A DNA stretch of 64,000 bases from Streptomyces tendae (GTDB lineage Bacteria > Actinomycetota > Actinomycetes > Streptomycetales > Streptomycetaceae), in assembly GCF_014650435.1 (NCBI RefSeq), contig NZ_BMUY01000008.1:8285-72284 (forward strand). Direction: 5' to 3'. A model generated the notes under the pieces. It was not told the origin of the DNA and made no database searches. It saw only the letters and a program-made list of their open reading frames with translations. This document shows positions 56,982 through 64,000 of the stretch, one piece after another (position 1 is the stretch's first letter; each line of letters begins with the position of its first letter). Made by a program: the position numbers and the translations under genes.

Positions 56982-57671
56982 ATGAGCAAGCGTGCAGTCC
57001 TGGAGGTGATCGCCCTCGACGTCGAGGACGCGGTCGCCGCCCAGGCCGGAGGCGCGGATCGCCTCGAACTGGTCACCGACATGGCGGCCGACGGACTCAC
57101 CCCGTCGGCCGCGACCGTCGCCGCGATCCGTGCCGCCGTCGACATCGACGTACGGGTGATGCTCCGGCTCGCGGACGGGTTCGCCGCCGGTGACGTCGAG
57201 CGTCTGACACGCGTCGCCGACGAGATGCGGGAGGCCGGGGCCACGCAGTTCGTACTGGGGTTCCTCGACGCGGAGGGCGACGTGGACCTCGGCGCGGTGG
57301 AGCGGATCGCCGAGGTGCTCGACGGGTGCCGGTGGACCTTCCACCGCGCGATCGACCGCGCCGCGAACCGGGACGCGCTGCGCAAGCAGCTCGCGGACTT
57401 CCCCGGCCTGGACACGTATCTGACGGCCGGGGCGGCCGGGGGCGTGGACGACGGCCTGACCGTGCTGCTCGCGGAGGCGCGGCGGCGGGGGGAGCCGGGG
57501 TACGAGCAGCAGCTGCTGGTCGGCGGCGGGCTGCGGCTCGACCACGTGCCGGGGTTGTTGGACGCGGGGATCGACGGGTTCCACATCGGCGGCGCGGCGC
57601 GGCCCGCCGGGTGGGCGGGGGCGGTGTCGGCGGACGCGGTTTCTCAGTGGCGCCGGGTGCTGGGGGGTTGA
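56982..57671 (+). CDS. cutC: CutC-family protein
   Basis: This 229-residue TIM-barrel protein matches CutC: VLEVIALDVEDAVAAQAGGA, DRLELVTDMAADGLTPS, VMLRLADGFAAGDVER, FHRAIDRAANRDALRKQL, LLVGGGLRLDHVPGLLDAG, and GFHIGGAARP. CutC was linked to copper homeostasis, but its enzymatic role is unsettled. ATG 56982 follows a TAGTCT-type promoter with a dre-like dyad, so amino-sugar control through DasR is possible. The dispersed repeat lies just downstream. Confidence 0.87.
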   Translation: MSKRAVLEVIALDVEDAVAAQAGGADRLELVTDMAADGLTPSAATVAAIRAAVDIDVRVMLRLADGFAAGDVERLTRVADEMREAGATQFVLGFLDAEGDVDLGAVERIAEVLDGCRWTFHRAIDRAANRDALRKQLADFPGLDTYLTAGAAGGVDDGLTVLLAEARRRGEPGYEQQLLVGGGLRLDHVPGLLDAGIDGFHIGGAARPAGWAGAVSADAVSQWRRVLGG

Positions 57672-57729
57672 GCGGTGCACCTGCGCTGGTGCTCGCGGAG
57701 GAAGGCGTCACTTGCCCGCGTTGGCGGGT

Positions 57730-57832
57730 TGCCGCTGCGCCCACCCGTGCCGCCTGGGGGTACCTCCCAGGCCGTTCAGGCACTGGGGGAGGCACGACTG
57801 CCCGCAGCGGCGGCGGGCGACTGCCCGCAGCT
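57730..57832 (-). repeat. dispersed intergenic repeat, copy B
   Basis: Positions 57730-57808 are the exact reverse complement of 9412-9490. A second partial motif (ACTGCCCGCAGCT, 57820-57832) lies outside it, mirroring copy A. It ends over the stop codon of the convergent helicase gene, in the gap between cutC and that gene. Confidence 0.9.
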
Positions 57833-59876
57833 ACGCCAGTTGCGGCGGTAGCCCCGTTGCGTGGGTCACGACGAGGCCCGAGACCGCTCGGGTCAGGGCC
57901 ACGTACAGGCGGCGCAGTCCCGTCCGTTCGTCCGGCTCCCCGTCGACCACGGCCTGCGGCTCGTCCAGGACCACGTAGTCGTACTCCAGGCCCTTGGCCA
58001 GCGAGGCCGGTACCAGGGTCAGTCGGGTGGCGTGTGTGGTCTCCTCGCCGGGCCCGACGTGGCCGATCCCGGCCGCCGCCAGGGCCGCCGCCAGCTCCGG
58101 CACCCTCGCGTCCGCGGCGATCAGACCGACCGAGCCCTCCCGCTCCAGCAGCTCACGGCACGCGGCCACCACGTCGGCCGGGCCCGCGTCGGCCGTACGG
58201 ATGTCGAAGAAGCCCGGGTTCTCGCGGATCGACGCCACCGGCGTAAGCCCCGGCGCGATGTGCGGCAACAGCCGGGACGCGTACGCGATGACGTCCGTCG
58301 GCACACGGAAACCGGCGGTCAGCTCCTCGACCACCGCCTCGCCCTTGCCCAGGTGCCCCAGCGCCTCCTCCCAGCTCCGGGTCGCCCACGGCGTGGTGCC
58401 CTGCGCCAGGTCGCCGAGGACGGTCGCCGAGCCGGTGGTGCAGCGCCGGCCCACCGCGCGGTACTGCATCGGGGACAGGTCCTGCGCCTCGTCGAGGACC
58501 ACGTGCCCGAGGGAATGGGTGCGCTCGATCAGGTCGGTCGCCTCGTCGATCAGCACGGCGTCGGCCGGCGACCACCTGGCGGACTTCACCGAGCGGGCCG
58601 GCTTCACCCACAGCACCGCCTTCTGCTCGTCCCCGGTCAGGACCCCCTCGGCGTGCTCGGCGAGGAAGTCCGCGTCGGTGAGCAGCCGCAGCACCAGCTT
58701 GGCCGGGTCGACCTGCGGCCAGACCGACTTCACCAGCGCCTTCACGGCCGCGTTGCGCGCCACCGCGTTCTGCACCCGGTCGTCCGGCGCCTCGCCCGCC
58801 CGCTCCATCTGCACCAGCACCGCGTGCGCGATCCGCTGCGGCAGCGCCTCGCGGGCGGCGCCGTAGCGGATGTCCCGGGCGAGCAGCTCGCGGACGATCT
58901 CCTCCAGCTCGTACACCGGCACCCGCCAGCGGCGCGAGCCGCGCACCACGACGACGCCCTCGGCGGGCGGGACGACATGGGAGTACAGGGCCCGGCGCAG
59001 CACTTCCGCCATCCGCGCGTCGCCCTTGATCACCGCCGTGGCCGGCTCGTCCGTGCCGCGCACCTCGACGTGGGCCACCAGGTCGTCCACGGTGGCCTGG
59101 CGGACCGTCAGCTCGCCGAGGGCCGGCAGCACCTGCTCGATGTAGTGCAGGAAGGACCGGTTCGGGCCGATGACCAGCGTGCCCGTGCGGGCCAGGCGCT
59201 CGCGGTGCGCGTACAGGAGGTAGGCCACCCGGTGCAGGCCGACGGCGGTCTTTCCGGTGCCGGGGCCGCCCTGCACACAGACCGAGCCGGCCAGCCCGGC
59301 GCGCACGATCTCGTCCTGCTCGGGCTGGATCGTCGCCACGATGTCCCGCATCGGTCCGACACGGGGCCGCTCGATCTCCTGCTGGAGCAGCCTGCTGGTG
59401 GTCGCGGCCTCGGCCGGGTCGAGCAGGTGCTCGTCCTCGTACGCGGTCAGGTCGCCGCCGGTGTAGCCGAAGCGGCGGCGCAGCGAGACGTCCTGGGGGT
59501 CCTTCTTCGACGCCCGGTAGAACGGCTGGGAGACCGGCGCCCGCCAGTCGATCACCATCGGGTCGCCGTCCGCGTCGTGCACGTGCCGGCGCCCCACGTA
59601 GAAGCGCTCCCCCTCGCCGCCCTCGGCCTGCTCGGCGCCCGGGGCGTGCAGGTAGTCGAGGCGGCCGAAGAAGAGCGGGGTCTCACTGAGGTCGGCGAGC
59701 GCCTTGATGCGCTGCTCGATCTGCGCCTCCAGCACGGCGGCGTTGACCCAGTTCGCGGTCACGTCGGTGATGTCGAGGGACTCGACGTCCTCGCGCATGG
59801 CGCGCAGCGCGGAGCGGGACGCGGCGAGGTGGGAGCGCTCTTTGGAGAGGGGGTCGTCGTGGCCGGGCGTGGACAA
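57831..59876 (-). CDS. HelD/HelR-like superfamily I helicase
   Basis: This 681-residue UvrD/Rep-type ATPase has a coiled N-terminal arm (SKERSHLAASRSALRAMRED), Walker A CVQGGPGTGKTAVGLHRVAY (about 199-207), DEAQDLSPMQYRAVGRR as Walker B, ELTAGFRVPTDVI and LYVALTRAVSGLVVTHATG. The architecture fits actinobacterial HelD/HelR RNA polymerase recyclers; HelR types confer rifamycin tolerance. A TTG start at 59876 has GGAGG seven bases upstream. I saw no rifamycin-associated element-like motif upstream. Its 3' end runs into the dispersed repeat. Confidence 0.83.
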   Translation of the reverse strand: MSTPGHDDPLSKERSHLAASRSALRAMREDVESLDITDVTANWVNAAVLEAQIEQRIKALADLSETPLFFGRLDYLHAPGAEQAEGGEGERFYVGRRHVHDADGDPMVIDWRAPVSQPFYRASKKDPQDVSLRRRFGYTGGDLTAYEDEHLLDPAEAATTSRLLQQEIERPRVGPMRDIVATIQPEQDEIVRAGLAGSVCVQGGPGTGKTAVGLHRVAYLLYAHRERLARTGTLVIGPNRSFLHYIEQVLPALGELTVRQATVDDLVAHVEVRGTDEPATAVIKGDARMAEVLRRALYSHVVPPAEGVVVVRGSRRWRVPVYELEEIVRELLARDIRYGAAREALPQRIAHAVLVQMERAGEAPDDRVQNAVARNAAVKALVKSVWPQVDPAKLVLRLLTDADFLAEHAEGVLTGDEQKAVLWVKPARSVKSARWSPADAVLIDEATDLIERTHSLGHVVLDEAQDLSPMQYRAVGRRCTTGSATVLGDLAQGTTPWATRSWEEALGHLGKGEAVVEELTAGFRVPTDVIAYASRLLPHIAPGLTPVASIRENPGFFDIRTADAGPADVVAACRELLEREGSVGLIAADARVPELAAALAAAGIGHVGPGEETTHATRLTLVPASLAKGLEYDYVVLDEPQAVVDGEPDERTGLRRLYVALTRAVSGLVVTHATGLPPQLA

Positions 59877-60178
59877 GGGGGTGCCTCCGGATGACCTGCG
59901 GTGTGGTGGGCGCGTTGTCGGCGCGCGACGAACCGTCCGGTTTCCGTCCGGACGGCAGCCTTCCGTGGGGAGGCGGGCAAGAGCGGAGATTCTAGGGGAG
60001 CGGACGTGGCGCGGGCCAACCGTTTTTCGCGGTACCGGGACCGCCCCGTGGTCGACCCCTAGGGGATCACGTCATCCGCTCTGGGGGATGCGCTCCCTCC
60101 AGGGTCGTAGCGGAGGCGGACCAGGGTTGGGTCCGCAGACCGATGCCGGGCGGGGGGTGGCAGTCGCACCATGGAGAC
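59877..60178. promoter_or_regulatory. gap between the helicase and the 61-residue ORF
   Basis: This divergent gap of about 300 bases includes the CCGTCCGG/CCGGACGG inverted repeat (about 59934-59956), just upstream of the helicase on its coding strand. Otherwise I see no clear promoter or RNA. It must hold promoters for both genes. Confidence 0.4.
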
Positions 60179-60364
60179 ATGAGCGCAGCAACCATCTCCC
60201 CCGCCCCGGCACCGGGCCGCGCGTCCGGTGCCACGCCCGTGGCCGGCAGCCACCGGCACCGGCTCGGTGACACCCTGCGCGCCGTCAGGGTGTTCGCGGG
60301 CGCAGCCTTCGACGTCGTCATCCTCGGCGAGTACGGCGAGGAGGCCGGCGTCCGCCGCCACTGA
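60179..60364 (+). CDS. conserved small hypothetical protein
   Basis: This 61-residue protein has a Pro/Ala-rich, probably disordered start and an amphipathic/hydrophobic C-terminal helix (LRAVRVFAGAAFDVVILGEY). It could be a small membrane or membrane-associated protein. ATG 60179 has GGAG four bases upstream. I do not recognise the family. It converges with the XPB gene after three bases. Confidence 0.6.
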   Translation: MSAATISPAPAPGRASGATPVAGSHRHRLGDTLRAVRVFAGAAFDVVILGEYGEEAGVRRH

Positions 60365-60367
60365 ACG

Positions 60368-62005
60368 TCAGCCGAGGACCTCGTCCGCGTCCATGATCCG
60401 GTAGGCGTAGCCCTGTTCCGCCAGGAAGCGCTGGCGGTGGGCGGCGAAGTCCTGGTCGAGGGTGTCGCGGGCGACGACCGAGTAGAAGTGCGCCTGGTGG
60501 CCGTCGGCCTTCGGCCGCAGCACCCGGCCCAGGCGCTGGGCCTCCTCCTGCCGGGACCCGAAGGTGCCCGACACCTGGATGGCGACCGTCGCCTCCGGCA
60601 GGTCGATCGAGAAGTTCGCGACCTTCGACACGACGAGCACGCTGATCTCGCCCTGCCGGAAGGACTCGAAGAGTTTCTCCCGCTGGGCGTTGGACGTCTC
60701 GCCCTTGATGACCGGTGCCCCCAGGTGCTCGCCGAGCTCGTCGAGCTGGTCGATGTACTGGCCGATGACGAGGATCTGCTGCCCGGCGAACCGCCGCACG
60801 ATCGCCTCCGTCACCTTCCGCTTGGTGTCGGTCGTCGCGCAGAAGCGGTACTTCTCCTCCGTCTCGGCGGTGGCGTACGCGAGCCGCTCCGAGTCGGTCA
60901 GGTTGACCCGGACCTCCACGCAGTCGGCGGGCGCGATGTAGCCCTGCGCCTCGATCTCCTTCCACGGCGCGTCGAACCGCTTGGGCCCGATCAGCGAGAA
61001 CACGTCCGACTCGCGGCCGTCCTCGCGCACCAGGGTGGCGGTCAGACCGAGGCGGCGCCGGGCCTGGAGGTCGGCGGTGAACTTGAAGACCGGCGCGGGC
61101 AGCAGGTGCACCTCGTCGTAGACGATCAGCCCCCAGTCCCGGGAGTCGAACAGCTCCAGGTGCGGGTAGACGCCCTTCCGCCGGGTGGTCAGCACCTGGT
61201 ACGTGGCGATGGTGACCGGCCGGATCTCCTTGCGGGTGCCGCTGTACTCGCCGATCTCGTCCTCGGTCAGCGAGGTGCGCTTGACCAGCTCGTGCTTCCA
61301 CTGCCGGGCGGAGACGGTGTTGGTGACCAGGATCAGCGTCGTCGACCTGGCCTGCGCCATCGCGCCCGCCCCGACCAGCGTCTTGCCCGCGCCGCAGGGG
61401 AGCACGACGACGCCGCTGCCGCCGTGCCAGAAGTTCTCCACCGCCTGCTTCTGGTACGGGCGCAGCGCCCACCCGTCCTCGGCCAGCTCGATCGGGTGCG
61501 CCTCGCCGTCGACGTACCCGGCGAGGTCCTCGGCGGGCCAGCCCAGCTTGAGCAGCGTCTGCTTGATCTGCCCGCGCTCGGAGGGGTGCACGGCCACCGT
61601 GTCGGCGTCGATGCGGGTGCCGACCAGCGGCGCGATCCGCTTCGACTTCAGCACCTCCTCCAGGACCGGCCGGTCGGTGGTGGTCAGGACCAGACCGTGT
61701 GCCGGGTGCTTGGAGAGGGTGAGGCGGCCGTAGCGGTCCATCGTCTCGGCGATGTCGACCAGCAGCGCGTGCGGCACCGGGTAGCGGCTGTACTCGACGA
61801 GGGCGTCCACGACCTGCTCGGCGTCGTGGCCCGCCGCCCGCGCGTTCCACAGGCCCAGCGGGGTCACCCGGTAGGTGTGGATGTGCTCCGGCGCCCGCTC
61901 CAGTTCGGCGAACGGCGCGATGGCCCGACGGCAGTCGGCGGCCTGCTCGTGGTCGACTTCCAGGAGCAGGGTCTTGTCGGACTGGACGATCAGCGGACCA
62001 TTCAC
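60368..62005 (-). CDS. XPB-family DNA repair helicase
   Basis: This 545-residue helicase of the XPB/Rad25 type has Walker A VVLPCGAGKTLVGAGAMAQA (about 201), DEVH-type box LIVYDEVHLLPAPVFKF (about 297), GLTATLVREDGRESDVFSLI, and the C-terminal RecA motifs SKVANFSIDLPEA and QEEAQRLGRVLRPKADG. An N-terminal helicase-associated domain of about 150 residues precedes the motor. It should act in DNA opening or nucleotide-excision repair. GTG 62005 has AAAGGGTG upstream. The related partner-like gene at 62687 lies upstream on the same strand. Confidence 0.9.
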   Translation of the reverse strand: MNGPLIVQSDKTLLLEVDHEQAADCRRAIAPFAELERAPEHIHTYRVTPLGLWNARAAGHDAEQVVDALVEYSRYPVPHALLVDIAETMDRYGRLTLSKHPAHGLVLTTTDRPVLEEVLKSKRIAPLVGTRIDADTVAVHPSERGQIKQTLLKLGWPAEDLAGYVDGEAHPIELAEDGWALRPYQKQAVENFWHGGSGVVVLPCGAGKTLVGAGAMAQARSTTLILVTNTVSARQWKHELVKRTSLTEDEIGEYSGTRKEIRPVTIATYQVLTTRRKGVYPHLELFDSRDWGLIVYDEVHLLPAPVFKFTADLQARRRLGLTATLVREDGRESDVFSLIGPKRFDAPWKEIEAQGYIAPADCVEVRVNLTDSERLAYATAETEEKYRFCATTDTKRKVTEAIVRRFAGQQILVIGQYIDQLDELGEHLGAPVIKGETSNAQREKLFESFRQGEISVLVVSKVANFSIDLPEATVAIQVSGTFGSRQEEAQRLGRVLRPKADGHQAHFYSVVARDTLDQDFAAHRQRFLAEQGYAYRIMDADEVLG

Positions 62006-62083
62006 GGGCGGCACCCTTTCGCGTGCGTACGGCCGGACGACGGCTCGGCCAAACGTCAAGTGTGCCTGATCGCGGCGCGGGGC

Positions 62084-62278
62084 CTACTGGAGAGCGATGC
62101 TGATGTTGTTGATCAGCGGCCCCTCCAGCGCGGCGGCCTTGGGGGCCAGTGCCCCGAACAGCGCCGCGGCGGTGATCAGGGCGGCGACGGAGACGGCGAC
62201 GGCGGAACGGGCGGTGGCCCGGTCGGTGGTCCGGTCGATGGTCCGGTCGGGACCGGGGGCGGGGGTCTTGCCGTGCAT
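62084..62278 (-). CDS. tiny secreted peptide precursor (signal plus about 14 residues)
   Basis: This 64-residue product has a charged N-terminus (MHGKTPAPGPDRTIDRTTDR), a hydrophobic signal core (AVAVSVAALITAAALFGAL), and an AxA-like site (APKAAA) after which only LEGPLINNISIALQ would remain. GAAAGG lies six bases upstream of the ATG. It is unlike known families to me. It shares its design with the next small gene upstream, so both may make secreted or membrane-retained peptides. Confidence 0.6.
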   Translation of the reverse strand: MHGKTPAPGPDRTIDRTTDRATARSAVAVSVAALITAAALFGALAPKAAALEGPLINNISIALQ

Positions 62279-62390
62279 GGGGGAACCTTTCGGGGTTCTC
62301 GGTTCTCGGCGAAGGTCTCGGCGGGGGTGGCGGGCCGGGCCTGGAAGGGCTGGGGGTCCGGCCCGCCGGAGGGATGCGGAAGCGGGACGG

Positions 62391-62510
62391 TCAGAGGGTG
62401 AGGCCTCCACCGAGGTCGATGCCGACGGCGGCGGCCTCGGCGGCGAACGCCGCGACCAGTGCCGCGGTGGAGGTCAGGACGGTGGCGACACGGCGAACGG
62501 CAGTACGCAT
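62391..62510 (-). CDS. tiny secreted peptide precursor (signal plus about 11 residues)
   Basis: This 39-residue product begins MRTAVRRVATVLTSTAALVA and is followed by AAFAAEAAA, a likely signal peptidase region, leaving VGIDLGGGLTL. GAAAGGAAG precedes ATG 62510 at normal spacing, supporting translation. Too short for standard gene callers. Third codon positions are strongly GC, as in real genes here. The role is unknown; it is a tandem neighbour of the 64-residue precursor, 112 bp apart. Confidence 0.55.
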   Translation of the reverse strand: MRTAVRRVATVLTSTAALVAAFAAEAAAVGIDLGGGLTL

Positions 62511-62582
62511 CGGGTTCTTCCTTTCGGTTGGTTTGCAGGGCACCCGGTGGCTGCCCGACCGCCCGCGACCCGATGCGGTTTA

Positions 62583-62613
62583 TGAAAAAAGCTCCCTCGC
62601 AGGTGCGAATCAC
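62583..62613 (-). terminator. possible terminator after the helicase-associated gene
   Basis: On the minus strand TCGCA-CC-TGCGA is followed within six bases by a run of six T. The stem is short, but the T run is rare in this GC-rich DNA. Confidence 0.45.
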
Positions 62614-62686
62614 CCGGCGTGGCGTGCATGAACCACCGCGTACACCCGAAAGTGCGCCCCGCGTCGCACACGGGAGCCGGTCCGGA

Positions 62687-64000
62687 TCAGCCCGCGTCGT
62701 CGGCCAGCTCGGCCACACCCGTGACCCGGTGCAGCGGGTAGGTGCGCACCTCGTCCGCCGTGTGGTCGTACGCCGTGACGAAGCCGCCCTCGACCCGGAT
62801 CGGCGCGATCACGCGCTGGCTGGCGGCGCCCTCGGCGTTCACGTAGCCGATCCACAGCGCCTCGCCGGTCAGGACCGCCGCCTGCATCGTGGCCAGCGTC
62901 TCGGCCGCGCCCGTGCGGGGCAGCGTGCCGCCCGGCGTCCCGTCCTCGCCGCCGCCGTCCTCGCCGGCGGGGCCCGGCTTGCGCGGAGTCGTGGAAGCGA
63001 GATCACCGGCGCGCACGGCCCGGATCGCCGCCGTCAGGAGCGTGTCGTCGGGCGCCGGCGGACCGTCCGGGACCGGCTCGGGAGCGGCCCGGGGCGGGGT
63101 GCGGTGGGAGTCCGCGCGGGCGATCAGCACGTCGCCCGCGGCGGACTCGGCGGCCGGCGCGAACCCGATCGCGCGCAGCCCTTCGAGCAGCGCCGCCGGG
63201 TCGGCCTGCGCGGCCAGCACGGTGGGCGCGAGACGGCGCAGGCCCAGACCGGCGGCCCGCTTGTCGGCGAGGATCTCGTCCAGCGTCGCGTCGTCGTCGC
63301 AGCGCACGTACGCCGAGGCCGCGCCGACCCGCAGCCGCCCGTGCCGCCGGGCCACGTCGTCGATCAGGTACGTCAGGGGCTGCGGCACCGGCGTACGGGA
63401 GTGCCGGGCGAGGAACGCGTGCAGGTCGGCGGCGCTCTGCCCGGCGTCCAGCGCACGGCGCACCGAACCCGGCGTGAACCGGTAGACCGTCGCCCCGCCC
63501 TTGGACTCCACGTCCGCGAGCACCCCCAGCACGTCGGCCAGCTCCTGCTCCAGCGGCCCCGGCGCCACCGCCGTCAGGTCGGCCTGGAGCAGCACGTGGT
63601 CCAGCGGTTCGGGGAAGAGCGGGGCGAGCAGCCGGGCGGCGGTCGCGGTGGCCGCGGCCCGTTCGGCGGGGCTCGGGGGAGCGGTCACCGGGGGCGTGCG
63701 GTGGTGGTGGACGGGGAGCTTGTCGCCCGGACCCTCGGGTTCCCCCGTGTCGTCCGCCGTCGCCGGACGGGGTGCCTCGGGCGCGCCGATCAGGGCCCGC
63801 CCCGGTGCCGCGAGGGCGCCGCGCCCGGTGACGCCCAGCAGCTCGGCCTCGGACAGCGTCCACCGGGCGATCCGGCTGCGCAGGTCGTCGTCCCGAGCCG
63901 CACCGGTCCCGGTCTCCCGCTGCTGCTGCGGGCCGCGCAGCGGGCGCTCCCAGCGCAGCCGGGCCAGCACCGACTCCGCGACGGGCGAGGCACCCTCGGG
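62687..64000 (-). CDS. helicase-associated domain protein with WYL-like end (5' end cut by window edge)
   Basis: At least 438 residues are visible and the frame is open past the right edge. The visible part has a disordered Pro/Ala/Glu region, then a domain akin to the XPB N-terminal helicase-associated domain (LADVESKGGATVYRFTPGSV, LTYLIDDVARRHGRLRVGAA, DDDATLDEILADKRAAGLG). The end (ETLATMQAAVLTGEALWIGY, QRVIAPIRVEGGFVTAYD, EVRTYPLHRVTGVAEL) looks like a WYL-type ligand-binding domain. The match with XPB, which lies downstream on the same strand, suggests joint action at damaged DNA. Confidence 0.78.
   Translation of the reverse strand, partial: PEGASPVAESVLARLRWERPLRGPQQQRETGTGAARDDDLRSRIARWTLSEAELLGVTGRGALAAPGRALIGAPEAPRPATADDTGEPEGPGDKLPVHHHRTPPVTAPPSPAERAAATATAARLLAPLFPEPLDHVLLQADLTAVAPGPLEQELADVLGVLADVESKGGATVYRFTPGSVRRALDAGQSAADLHAFLARHSRTPVPQPLTYLIDDVARRHGRLRVGAASAYVRCDDDATLDEILADKRAAGLGLRRLAPTVLAAQADPAALLEGLRAIGFAPAAESAAGDVLIARADSHRTPPRAAPEPVPDGPPAPDDTLLTAAIRAVRAGDLASTTPRKPGPAGEDGGGEDGTPGGTLPRTGAAETLATMQAAVLTGEALWIGYVNAEGAASQRVIAPIRVEGGFVTAYDHTADEVRTYPLHRVTGVAELADDAG

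Noticed and set aside
1..64000. tRNA, rRNA, IS elements and transposase genes
   Set aside because: No cloverleaf with CCA-end context, rRNA sequence or transposase motif was noticed on either strand.

Overview
The window is chromosomal DNA of a high-GC Streptomyces, almost certainly of the S. coelicolor/S. lividans group. The reasons are the extreme third-position GC, the rare TTA codon in a regulator, actinomycete-specific families (CysO-type sulfur carrier, mycothiol-linked DinB-like proteins, HbpS-SenS-SenR, GpgS, DUF397, DUF3263) and a gene order matching my recollection of S. coelicolor around SCO4258 to SCO4323 (memory, not a search). I see no IS element, prophage, CRISPR array, tRNA or rRNA. 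Both edges cut genes.

Layout. (1) 1-8448: the distal end of an extracellular contractile injection system (eCIS) cluster, with a membrane-anchored ricin-type lectin, the AAA+ ATPase, the DUF4255 cap protein, an orphan NarL-type regulator and, divergently, a giant LuxR (LAL) regulator carrying a TTA codon and a 30-bp minisatellite. (2) 8474-13424: a phosphotransferase, an MFS exporter, a quinone oxidoreductase under a SoxR-box promoter, and a flavoprotein oxidase. (3) 13589-17690: a pentapeptide-repeat protein, a DUF397 remnant, a protein with two putative histone folds plus an unknown partner, and a Ser/Thr kinase. (4) 17693-27250: TetR/alcohol dehydrogenase, a GNAT-Nudix fusion, a secreted M1 peptidase, a parS site, the heme/redox sensor system hbpS-senS-senR, a TerD protein, ArfB, a GNAT enzyme and a flavin reductase. 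(5) 27574-40179: cdgB (diguanylate cyclase), a carbohydrate-binding membrane protein, and a sugar metabolism block (PfkB kinase, nagK-nagA, an orphan sugar-binding lipoprotein sharing DasR-like sites, otsB, otsA, gpgS).

(6) 40334-44666: a SAM-I riboswitch ahead of thrC and a cysO-like sulfur carrier, a cold-shock protein with a long leader, and groEL2 behind CIRCE/HrcA repeats. (7) 44901-57671: oxidoreductases, an esterase, three TetR regulators, murQ with an RpiR/MurR regulator, DinB-like proteins and a CutC homologue. (8) 57831-64000: a HelD-type helicase, a conserved 61-residue protein, an XPB helicase, two tiny genes encoding signal peptides followed by only 11-14 residues, and a helicase-associated protein cut by the right edge.

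The themes are stress and development (bldA, BldD/c-di-GMP, SoxR, HrcA, SenSR) and amino-sugar/cell-wall recycling (nagK-nagA, murQ, DasR-like sites). Most worth following are the histone-fold protein, the SAM-riboswitch thrC-cysO operon, the tandem mini-secretory peptides, the isolated parS, and an identical 79-bp repeat about 48 kb apart in opposite orientation. Functions are assigned by reading motifs; no database search was possible.
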